64,000 nt of DNA from contig NZ_PGUW01000022.1 in NCBI RefSeq assembly GCF_002863565.1, positions 1-64,000 of the forward strand, in the 5' to 3' direction. Positions 36,081-43,544 of the stretch are shown in pieces; positions within the stretch are counted from its first letter, which is position 1; every line of letters begins with the position of its first letter. This DNA is from Bacillus sp. V5-8f (GTDB lineage Bacteria > Bacillota > Bacilli > Bacillales > DSM-1321). The notes below the pieces were generated by a model. It worked only from the letters and a program-made list of their open reading frames with translations, was not told the origin of the DNA and searched no databases. The position numbers were made by a program, and so were the translations under genes.

Positions 36081-37790
36081 TTAAGTCATTCCCAACTCTT
36101 GATTTCTACTCCTCTTGGTACGCACAACATCTGCAGTTTGCTTAGTATCAAGTTCCAATTTTGTTAAGGCTTGATTAATCGCGGAACTTGTTCTGGAATA
36201 GAAATTGCTTTCACCTATCAAAGCAAATAAACCAGTCTTTTTAAATAATTCTTTGGGCTGTTTTTGCAGACCGGAAATCATTACTAGCCGCTCTTGTTGC
36301 TTGAATTGGGTTACTATTTTAGTAAGCAGTGCTTCTCCCGATGTATCTAGAAATGAAACTCTCCCCATTCTTAAAAGGAGAACCTTTGGCTTAGAACGAA
36401 GAATTTCATCTACTTCTTCTTCAAGACGTTCAGCTGAACCAAAGAATAGAGGCCCTTCCACAGAATAAATAGTCATCTGTGGATGCTTTGATCCTTTTTC
36501 AACGATTTCAGGCTTTAGCAGTTGATCGTTCGGGTCCGTTAGACCCTTTGATACCTTAAGCGTACTGCTCATGAGTTTCACAAATGCTAGCAGAGCTAAC
36601 AAAAGGCCTACCCCAACACCCGTAGTAAGGTCGATAAAAACTGTCAACAGGAAGGTAACAACCAATATAAGTGAATCCATCGTTTTCGTTTTCAAAATAT
36701 GTGCAAATTCCTTGCGCTCACTCATGTTCCATGCGACGAACATCAGAATAGGCGCCATGCTGGCTAATGGAATCGCGGAAGCATATGGGGCAAACACCAG
36801 CAAAATTAGCAATACGACAATGCCATGTACTACACCGGACAACGGAGAAGCGGCATTATTTTTAATATTTGTTGCGGTGCGTGCGATTGCACCAGTAGCC
36901 GGTATCCCTCCAAATAGTGGAGTGACCATATTAGCTACCCCTTGGGCCATAAGCTCTTTATTACTATTATGCTTAGTGCCCGCCATATTGTCTGCCACTA
37001 AAGCCGATAATAATGATTCAATTCCTCCAAGCATAGCGATAACCAAAGCAGCGGGGAGCAATTCAATTACCAGGCTTGCTGTGATCTCTGGAAACTGAAA
37101 GCTTGGCAGTCCGTTTGGAATAGCCCCGTAGGTAGATCCAATGGTTGCGACCTGAGATGGAAAAAATAACGCAGCAACCAAGGTTGATACAATCAAAGCA
37201 AGAAGAGCACCAGGAATTTTCGGGAAAAATTTAGGTGCCAATATTACGATAGTTAAACTAATGGATGCTACTACTAAACTGTAAATATTCAGGGTATTTA
37301 AATTCGAAAAAATCTCTTTCATATTTAAAAAGAAAGCTTCTTCTTTTTCCAGGTTCCGCAGCCCTAAAAAGTTGGCGATCTGCCCTGAAAAAATAATGAC
37401 CGCAATTCCGGCAGTAAAACCGATGGTAACAGGACGAGGGATAAACTTGATAAACCTGCCTAACTTCAAAACACCCAAAAGGAAAATAATGATGCCTGCC
37501 ATAAAACCGGCAATCAATAATTTTTCATATCCGAACTGGAGCACAACTCCCAGCAATACAGGTACAAAAGCTCCCGTTGGGCCTGCAATCTGAAACTTTG
37601 ATCCCCCAAAGAGAGAAACGATAATCCCAGCAATAATCGATGTGTAAAGTCCATATTCCGGTCTTACTCCCGATGCAATCGCAAAAGCCATCGCTAAAGG
37701 AATCGCCACAATTCCAACTATCAAACCAGCAACGAGGTCTTTTTGAAAATGGCTAAGGCTGTATCCATCGAATCTGCGAGTAATATTCAA
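36081..37790 (-). CDS. SulP-family anion transporter with STAS domain (probable bicarbonate or sulfate)
   Basis: A 569-residue membrane protein. Residues 1-400 are about 11-14 helices with the SulP signature YGLYTSIIAGIIVSLFGGSKFQIAGPTGAF and GGIPATGAIARTATNIKNNA. Residues about 430-540 form a STAS domain (LLRMGRVSFLDTSGEALLTKI). It lies 15 bp downstream of a beta-carbonic anhydrase gene on the same strand, so bicarbonate (BicA-like, sodium dependent) is a better guess than sulfate. Confidence 0.88.
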   Translation of the reverse strand: MNITRRFDGYSLSHFQKDLVAGLIVGIVAIPLAMAFAIASGVRPEYGLYTSIIAGIIVSLFGGSKFQIAGPTGAFVPVLLGVVLQFGYEKLLIAGFMAGIIIFLLGVLKLGRFIKFIPRPVTIGFTAGIAVIIFSGQIANFLGLRNLEKEEAFFLNMKEIFSNLNTLNIYSLVVASISLTIVILAPKFFPKIPGALLALIVSTLVAALFFPSQVATIGSTYGAIPNGLPSFQFPEITASLVIELLPAALVIAMLGGIESLLSALVADNMAGTKHNSNKELMAQGVANMVTPLFGGIPATGAIARTATNIKNNAASPLSGVVHGIVVLLILLVFAPYASAIPLASMAPILMFVAWNMSERKEFAHILKTKTMDSLILVVTFLLTVFIDLTTGVGVGLLLALLAFVKLMSSTLKVSKGLTDPNDQLLKPEIVEKGSKHPQMTIYSVEGPLFFGSAERLEEEVDEILRSKPKVLLLRMGRVSFLDTSGEALLTKIVTQFKQQERLVMISGLQKQPKELFKKTGLFALIGESNFYSRTSSAINQALTKLELDTKQTADVVRTKRSRNQELGMT

Positions 37791-37805
37791 TTTAGGTTCC
37801 CTCCC

Positions 37806-38402
37806 TTACACACTCAAAATTTGAGAGCTGTTACGTTCTGCACAGTTATATCCATCTAGAACAAGATCTAATTTCCCTGTTTCTGGATCGATAACCATAC
37901 CATGAACAGCAATATTGTCCGGCATTAAAGGGTGATTTTTGATTAAATCAACACTATTCATGACACTCTCTTTTACACATGGAAAGCCCGATAACCATTT
38001 AGATAAATCAATACCTGCGTGATTTAAGGTATCGATCCGTTCCTGGCTTACTCCCCTTTTCTTGGCAGCTTCAAGTAATGGGGATGGCTGAAGGCCAATC
38101 ATGCCGCACCCATGATGTCCAACTACACAAACTTCTTCCGCTTTTAACTCATAAATAGCAACAAGTATGCTTCGCATAATAGAACCAAAGGGATGAGAAA
38201 TAACCGCTCCAGCATTTTTAATGATTTTTGCATCTCCGTTTTTCAAACCCATGGCCTTTGGCAGCAATTCCAACAAGCGGGTATCCATGCAGGTTAAAAT
38301 GACAAGCTTTTTCTCGGGAAACTTTGTCGTTTGAAATTCTTCATACTTATTTTCGTTCACGAACTTACTATTAAAATCCAGTATTCCAGAAATAATTGAC
38401 AT
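37806..38402 (-). CDS. beta-class carbonic anhydrase
   Basis: Interconverts CO2 and bicarbonate with a zinc ion. Zinc ligands are visible as CMDTR and HHGCG, giving Cys, Asp, His and Cys in the standard order of the beta class. ATG at 38402 is 8 nt after AAAGGGG, so the earlier ATG at 38435 is not preferred. About 198 residues, typical of Bacillus YvdA-type enzymes. Coupled with the SulP gene just downstream it forms a likely inorganic-carbon uptake pair. Confidence 0.92.
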   Translation of the reverse strand: MSIISGILDFNSKFVNENKYEEFQTTKFPEKKLVILTCMDTRLLELLPKAMGLKNGDAKIIKNAGAVISHPFGSIMRSILVAIYELKAEEVCVVGHHGCGMIGLQPSPLLEAAKKRGVSQERIDTLNHAGIDLSKWLSGFPCVKESVMNSVDLIKNHPLMPDNIAVHGMVIDPETGKLDLVLDGYNCAERNSSQILSV

Positions 38403-38881
38403 ACTATAATCCCCTTTCATTTCGCCGTTTTGCAAGATTGGTATATTTACTGATTTTATTTGCGGAGTCCCTACCAGAAGGAAGATTCCAAGATTCTTAT
38501 TGTTTTAGTGTGCTTGCTAATATATTGCCACCCTGTGAAGAAACCCTCCCCCCATGTCACCTAACTAGATATCGAAGAACTCCTTTCTGAATTATTTAAA
38601 AACTTATATTAAAAGCTAATCGCAAATTTTGTAGAAATTGTGCAGATTTTCTAATTTGAATCTTTATACCTAACCCTGCAAAAACCTAACAGACCGAACG
38701 CTTTAATAGGACAATGTGCATAATTTTTTCAAATTTATAGATTAAAGTTTTAGAGGGAACGTATAATATAATCTATTAATTTCCCCATCCAAAAAGAGGC
38801 AACGGAAGCATTGTATACCAATTGTGCTTTCCACTTTTTGTTTGTGGCTTTTCCAACCGGAATGAACATCAGGAGGTAACA
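38403..38881. other. intergenic region between divergent carbonic anhydrase and response regulator
   Basis: About 480 bp of AT-rich DNA. It should hold promoters for both directions. No gene or strong repeat was recognised. The response regulator is preceded by AGGAGGT. Confidence 0.5.
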
Positions 38882-39583
38882 ATGAAAAAAATATTGATAA
38901 TAGATGATGAATGGAATATGAGAAATCTTATAAGAATCTATTTACACGGGGATTATCAAATCATGGAGGCCGAAGATGGTTTAAAAGCACTAGCTTTGAT
39001 TTCGGCAGGCCACTTCGATTTAATCATATTAGATATTATGCTTCCCACTCTTGATGGATGGGAGATCTGCAAGGAAATTAGAAAAGAGAAGGATATACCC
39101 ATTCTCATGCTCACGGCACGCAACGAGTTAAGGGATAAGATTTATGGGCTGGATATCGGGGCTGATGATTATTTAGAAAAACCCTTTGAGCCTGAAGAAC
39201 TTGTTGCCCGGATTAAAGCGTTATTGAGGCGCTCTGTTATTAATAAGAACCACACAGAGAACGTATTAATGTTTGGGGACCACTTAATGATTATCAAACC
39301 TAAAAGCAGAACAGTGTTAGTAAAGGGGAAGAAAATAGATTTTACTCCAAAAGAATACGATTTGCTCCATTTATTAGCAACCCAGCCCCAGCTAGTTTTC
39401 ACACGCGAACTATTGCTAGATGCCATTTGGGGGATCAAAGACGTAAGAGACACCAGGACTGTTGATTCACATGTTAAAAATATTCGTACAAAAATAAAGG
39501 AAAAAACACCTACATATAACCCAATTGAAACAATATGGGGGGTCGGCTATAAATTTAATGCAGCGGCGGATGGCGAGCTATGA
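38882..39583 (+). CDS. OmpR-family response regulator
   Basis: A 233-residue regulator. The receiver domain has KILIIDDEWN, the phosphorylated Asp about 51 in LIILDIMLPTLDGWE, and LTARNELRDKIYGLDIGADDYLEKPF. The C-terminal winged helix has FTPKEYDLLHLLATQPQLVFTRE and DTRTVDSHVKNIRTKI. The start at 38882 follows AGGAGGT. Its stop overlaps the kinase start (ATGA), so the pair is coupled. Target genes are unknown. Confidence 0.92.
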   Translation: MKKILIIDDEWNMRNLIRIYLHGDYQIMEAEDGLKALALISAGHFDLIILDIMLPTLDGWEICKEIRKEKDIPILMLTARNELRDKIYGLDIGADDYLEKPFEPEELVARIKALLRRSVINKNHTENVLMFGDHLMIIKPKSRTVLVKGKKIDFTPKEYDLLHLLATQPQLVFTRELLLDAIWGIKDVRDTRTVDSHVKNIRTKIKEKTPTYNPIETIWGVGYKFNAAADGEL

Positions 39584-40968
39584 GAAAAAACAGTATTGTG
39601 TTAAAGCTAGGAATCACGATTTTCATCATACTACTTAGTGTGCTTTTACCCTTGATTTTAATGATAGATCAATTATTTTCACGCTCCTTTTATAAAGAGG
39701 CCCACCTTAAGCTGGATCATTTTGCGGCAGAATATGCAGCTGCAGTTTCTAAACATGACCATTTACATTCCCTGCAAACCATTTCAAATCTGACAGAAAC
39801 TGAAATGTTCGTAATTAATCCAACAGGAAAAATCCTGATTACATCCAACACGGAATTGTTCAAGCAAGGGTCCTACATGTCAAAGGAATTAGTAGAAGCC
39901 GTTAATATAAAAAAAGCCGGTCATATCGAGTACCAACCTACCGCAAATCATCCCACCTACTTTGTTTCAGGTAAAAATTTACTTATATCCAATCAAACAG
40001 CTAGTGGATTAATCGTATTTTCCAATGCTGAAAAAATCAAAAATTCTGTTCGCCATATCGAATTATTGGTGTTGGTGTCGTTACTCGGAGCCCTTTGTAT
40101 GGCATTGATCTTTACATATATCGCCTCAAGAAAATTTGCTTCCCCGCTATTGCAAATGGAAGCAGTTACGAGAGCTGTTGCAAAAGGAGAGTTCTACCCG
40201 AAAGTAACTATCTCATCAAACGATGAATTGGGTTCATTGGGTTCCGCCATCAATGATTTAGGACAAGAAATAGAAAGATACAGAAACAGGCAAAGAGAAT
40301 TCTTCGCTAATATATCGCATGATTTAAGAACTCCAATATCTTATATAAAAGGCTACACACGGGTCGTACGTGATAAATTATACAAAAATGACAAGGAAAA
40401 AGAGCTGTATTTATCCATTATCAACGATGAAGTCGATCAGTTGAATGTATTAATTAGAGATTTGTTTGAGTTATCCAAAATTGAAGGCGGCCACTTTGAG
40501 CTCCATTTCAATTGGATCAATATTCATGAATTAATAGAAAATTGTTTGATTAAGGCTTCATTAAAGGCGAAACAGCAAGGGATACATCTGTGTAAAAAGA
40601 TAGATGATAATATCCCTATGATCTATACGGACGGAACCCGCTTAGAACAAATCATTATGAATTTAGTGGAAAATGCCATTCGCTATAACAGAAAACACGG
40701 AACGATAAAATTAAAAGCATGGGCTGATAAAAAGAAGGTGCACCTCGCCATTGAAGATACTGGAGTCGGCATTCCGGAAGACGACCTCCCCTTCATATTT
40801 GAACGCTTTTACAAGGTTGATAAATCCCGATCAAACCGATTAGGCAGTACAGGCCTTGGATTGTCGATTGTCAAACATCTTGTTGTATTATTAAAAGGAG
40901 AAATAAAAGTAAAAAGCAAACTGGAGAAAGGGACGATTTTTCATATTACACTCCCCTTTAAAAAATAA
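39580..40968 (+). CDS. HAMP-containing sensor histidine kinase
   Basis: A 462-residue membrane kinase. TM1 is at about 8-28, an extracytoplasmic domain of roughly 125 residues follows, and TM2 is at about 160-182. HAMP comes next, then the His-box FFANISHDLRTPISYIKGY with His about 247. The ATPase domain shows N box IIMNLVENAIRYN, G1 DTGVGIP and G2 GSTGLGLSIVKHL. It partners the preceding regulator. It resembles envelope-stress kinases of Bacillus in architecture. Signal unknown. Confidence 0.92.
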   Translation: MRKNSIVLKLGITIFIILLSVLLPLILMIDQLFSRSFYKEAHLKLDHFAAEYAAAVSKHDHLHSLQTISNLTETEMFVINPTGKILITSNTELFKQGSYMSKELVEAVNIKKAGHIEYQPTANHPTYFVSGKNLLISNQTASGLIVFSNAEKIKNSVRHIELLVLVSLLGALCMALIFTYIASRKFASPLLQMEAVTRAVAKGEFYPKVTISSNDELGSLGSAINDLGQEIERYRNRQREFFANISHDLRTPISYIKGYTRVVRDKLYKNDKEKELYLSIINDEVDQLNVLIRDLFELSKIEGGHFELHFNWINIHELIENCLIKASLKAKQQGIHLCKKIDDNIPMIYTDGTRLEQIIMNLVENAIRYNRKHGTIKLKAWADKKKVHLAIEDTGVGIPEDDLPFIFERFYKVDKSRSNRLGSTGLGLSIVKHLVVLLKGEIKVKSKLEKGTIFHITLPFKK

Positions 40969-41133
40969 AGATTTTTACCCCATTTGTTTACTACGTGGGA
41001 TTATCTTTAGGAAAAAGCCGACACTTCAGGATGTTTAAAACTACTAATAGTAAACTGGAGAAAAAATCCTCTCTGCCTATCATCTGAATTCAGTACTTTT
41101 TTACTGTTACTGTCTTTTCATACGCAGTCCGAA

Positions 41134-41364
41134 ATGAATCCCTTTTGGATTATCTTTACCCTATTACTTGCTATTCCTTTTTTTAAGGAAAAAGAACGAT
41201 TTCTTATCTGGGTAATTCTGCTTATTCACTAGGTGACGCTTAGCATCAGTTTAATCATTATCGGAATTATGTTGTCAGCATTGACGGTCATGAAAGAGAG
41301 TGCACTTCCATCTGCCATCTTGTATTTCAGCGTACTGGGCGCGTTCATTTATCTCGGGCTTTGA
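41134..41364 (+). pseudogene. small membrane protein gene broken by an amber codon
   Basis: The frame from ATG 41134 reads NPFWIIFTLLLAIPFF-KEKERFLIWVILLIH, then TAG at 41230-41232. It continues in the same frame with two more hydrophobic segments (LSISLIIIGIMLSAL and LPSAILYFSVLGAFIYLGL) to TGA at 41362. The four-helix pattern across the stop suggests a 76-codon gene with one nonsense change. No ribosome site is obvious. It follows the histidine kinase on the same strand. Confidence 0.55.
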
Positions 41365-41425
41365 ACGACATACCAGTTGCGGCCATGGTATAATGAAATA
41401 AAATATAGAATACAAGGTGATCTAA

Positions 41426-41569
41426 ATGCGTCCTCTACAAATCTCAGCCGATACCGCTCAAAAGCTAGCAAAATCATTAAACATGCCCCTTGAACAAATC
41501 ATGCATATGCCCCAGCATATCTTGCTGGCTAAATTGGCTGAAATGCAGAAAAAAGAAGAAGACAAATAA
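41426..41569 (+). CDS. YycC-family small protein
   Basis: A 47-residue protein beginning MRPLQISADTAQKLAKSL and continuing MPLEQIMHMPQHILLAKLAE. This closely follows the YycC pattern (MRPLQIS..TA.KLS....PLEHLMHMPQHI). Function is unknown. AAGGTG lies 7-8 nt before ATG, and a terminator follows. Confidence 0.8.
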   Translation: MRPLQISADTAQKLAKSLNMPLEQIMHMPQHILLAKLAEMQKKEEDK

Positions 41570-41573
41570 ATTG

Positions 41574-41609
41574 GAAGCTGCCTTTACTAAAACTGAAGGC
41601 AGCTTTTAT
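41574..41609 (+). terminator. terminator after the YycC-like gene
   Basis: AAGCTGCCTT and AAGGCAGCTT form a 10-bp stem around a loop of about 10 nt and are followed by TTATTTTT. Confidence 0.88.
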
Positions 41610-41667
41610 TTTTGCATACTCCTGTTCTAACTAGATAGGATTACTATATAGTTAAACAAAGACAATT

Positions 41668-41997
41668 TTATGTTTCATATTCTGTAATCAGCTTTATTTT
41701 TTGCTGGAATTCCTCCCATTGAGTTACATAGGTATTATATTCTTTGAACCCAGCTTTTGTAATGTAGTAATACTTCCTTCGAGGCCCTTCGAACGAGTCC
41801 TTCCAATAGCTTTTAACCAGTCCTTTTTCCTCAAGCTTCTTCAAAGCAGGATATAGCGTGCCTTCTTTCAACTGGAAATAATTTTCACTTAATTGTTTCA
41901 ATAAATCAGTCAGTTCATATCCATACATATCCTTTCCTCTTAACAGGGAAAGCAAGATCATCTCAGTGGTTCCTTTTAGAAGTTCCGTTTTTCTCAT
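41668..41997 (-). CDS. PadR-family transcriptional regulator
   Basis: A 109-residue winged-helix protein. TEMILLSLLRGKDMYGYELTDLL and LKEGTLYPALKKLEEKGLVKSYW are the PadR DNA-binding core, followed by RRKYYYITKAG. The C-terminal helix is short, as in the small subfamily. ATG at 41997 is 8 nt from GGAAGGG; a GTG three codons earlier is possible. No target gene lies alongside on this strand, so it may control the divergent yneR region or a distant locus. Confidence 0.88.
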   Translation of the reverse strand: MRKTELLKGTTEMILLSLLRGKDMYGYELTDLLKQLSENYFQLKEGTLYPALKKLEEKGLVKSYWKDSFEGPRRKYYYITKAGFKEYNTYVTQWEEFQQKIKLITEYET

Positions 41998-42006
41998 CTG
42001 TCTCAC

Positions 42007-42305
42007 CCTTCCACTTCTATTCTTGAATGATATATACTACTTACCACTCTACCCCTGAATTAAAAGTAGTAAATTGAGAGCTAATGCTATCCTCTTGTTA
42101 CTATTCAGCATCCATAAAAGATTTCCTTCTTTACAATAAATTCACGTTGTTCTTTAAAATGAACATCACTTTTATTGAGATGTTATTCTTGAATAATATA
42201 TAAATTATGTTCCTTCAGAGCCCCATCACTCTAGGCCGATACATTCGCTTCTTCCTGTTATTTGCTCTATAATAGGAATATCTCTTAGGAAAGAAGGAGA
42301 CTAGA
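42007..42305. other. intergenic region between padR and yneR
   Basis: About 300 bp, AT-rich, between divergent genes. It should contain both promoters. No gene or strong repeat was seen. Confidence 0.5.
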
Positions 42306-42596
42306 GTGAATTTAACAATCTCTGATGAAGCAGCAGCATGGTATATAAATGAAATGAACTTAAAAAACGGGGACACTGTTCGTTTTTTTGCCCGTTACGG
42401 CGGATGCAGCACCGTCCAAAGCGGTTTCTCCCTGGGCGTTAGTACAGACAAGCCGATCAACGCGGCAACACAAACGGAAAAGAACGGCATCATGTTTTTT
42501 ATTGAAGAAAACGACGCGTGGTATTTTGATGAAAATAACCTTTCTGTGACATTAAACGAAAAGTTCAATGAACCTGAATATCACTATAAAAAATAA
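42306..42596 (+). CDS. yneR: HesB/YadR/YfhF-family protein (YneR)
   Basis: A 96-residue protein: NLTISDEAAAWYINEM, then GDTVRFFARYGGCSTVQSGFSLGV, which is the HesB-like core with one Cys. It lacks the C-terminal CxC of IscA-type carriers. Role is uncertain, possibly iron-sulfur or redox related. Start is GTG 42306 after AGGAG. It is a Cys-containing relative of the HesB-like selenoprotein at 35 kb, so the window has both a Cys and a Sec form of the fold. Confidence 0.85.
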   Translation: MNLTISDEAAAWYINEMNLKNGDTVRFFARYGGCSTVQSGFSLGVSTDKPINAATQTEKNGIMFFIEENDAWYFDENNLSVTLNEKFNEPEYHYKK

Positions 42597-42624
42597 AAAA
42601 GGCTGATAGCGTTCAGCCTTTTTT
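42595..42624 (+). terminator. terminator of yneR
   Basis: GGCTGA and TCAGCC pair around TAGCGT, flanked by AAAAAA and TTTTTT. It can act in both directions. Confidence 0.9.
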
Positions 42625-42773
42625 GTCTCACCCAGAGTGGAGTTTTATCTTCCGCTTCATCACTACATCGGATTACAATGTAATAAAAATTTATACATCG
42701 CATCTATATCGTAATTCTATATAGCTTAAACTACAGTTTATCGTTTCAAAAAATAGCAACGTACCCCACCGTA

Positions 42774-43067
42774 TTAGTCCACTAATCTCTCCTGAATGCC
42801 TTCTTTTTCAAGAATCTCTTTCTGTTTATCTCCTAGTAGATCAAAGTGGGAATAACCGTCTTTGCGATGGTCGATCCACTCTTTCTTGAGACCATATTTC
42901 CTGCCCCACTCCACCAGTCGATCCAAATCGCGACAGCCTACCTTCGTAACGGTTTTGCAACCGGGAAACCGGTCATCAAGCCAATAATGGGTCAGAAAGG
43001 CAATTTCCCCTCTATCGATCTTATTTTTCCATTCTTGGAGCTGATTTCTGTTAATTCCAAAAGCCAC
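42774..43067 (-). CDS. yneQ: YneQ-like protein
   Basis: A 97-residue protein with RGEIAFLTHYWLDDRFPGCKTVTKVGCRDLDRL and HRKDGYSHFDLLGDKQ. It matches the uncharacterised YneQ of Bacillus in size and position next to yneP. Hydrophilic with conserved Trp, His, Asp and Cys, suggesting an enzyme or metal-binding fold, but no function is known. Confidence 0.82.
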   Translation of the reverse strand: MAFGINRNQLQEWKNKIDRGEIAFLTHYWLDDRFPGCKTVTKVGCRDLDRLVEWGRKYGLKKEWIDHRKDGYSHFDLLGDKQKEILEKEGIQERLVD

Positions 43068-43121
43068 GGATTACTCCTCTTTTCCAGAAAAAAAGGGCGT
43101 TCCGAAGTTCGCCCGTTTCTT

Positions 43122-43544
43122 TTATCCTTGTTTTTTATTTGTTTCATATGCTTCATGCCATTCAGGATAAAGCCGTTTTATGGAAATTGGGCGGAAGCTG
43201 TCTTTTTTTACGCATACATGGACGGATGTCCCTGTGACGGATACTTCCCCTGTTTCAGCCACAATTTCGTACCCGTAAGCGACCCTTAATCCATCATAAC
43301 TTTCTATCCACGTTCTCACAGTAGCTGTTTCTCCATATCGGACAGGTTTTTTATAGGTCGCCTGAATGTCAAGAACAGGCGAAATGATTCCATCTTTCTC
43401 CATTTCGGCATAATTAAAACCGAGATCCTTGATTAATTGCGTCCGCCCGAGTTCCATCCAGATAATATAGTTAGCATGATAAACCACACCCATCTGGTCT
43501 GTTTCCGCGTATCGGACTTCTATCTTTTTCTCTGCAATAAGCAC
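43122..43544 (-). CDS. yneP: acyl-CoA thioesterase, 4-hydroxybenzoyl-CoA type (YneP)
   Basis: Hot-dog-fold thioesterase of 140 residues. EVRYAETDQMGVVYHANYIIWMELGRT carries the catalytic Asp and the His/Asn pair typical of the YbgC/FcbC family. It hydrolyses short-chain acyl-CoAs; the true substrate is unknown. Start is GTG at 43544, which shares its first G with the TAG stop of the upstream ATPase (TAGTG), so translation is coupled. Confidence 0.9.
   Translation of the reverse strand: MLIAEKKIEVRYAETDQMGVVYHANYIIWMELGRTQLIKDLGFNYAEMEKDGIISPVLDIQATYKKPVRYGETATVRTWIESYDGLRVAYGYEIVAETGEVSVTGTSVHVCVKKDSFRPISIKRLYPEWHEAYETNKKQG

Noticed and set aside
41134..41364. A fourth Sec gene
   Set aside because: The interrupting codon is TAG, not TGA, and no Cys-family alignment places a redox residue there.
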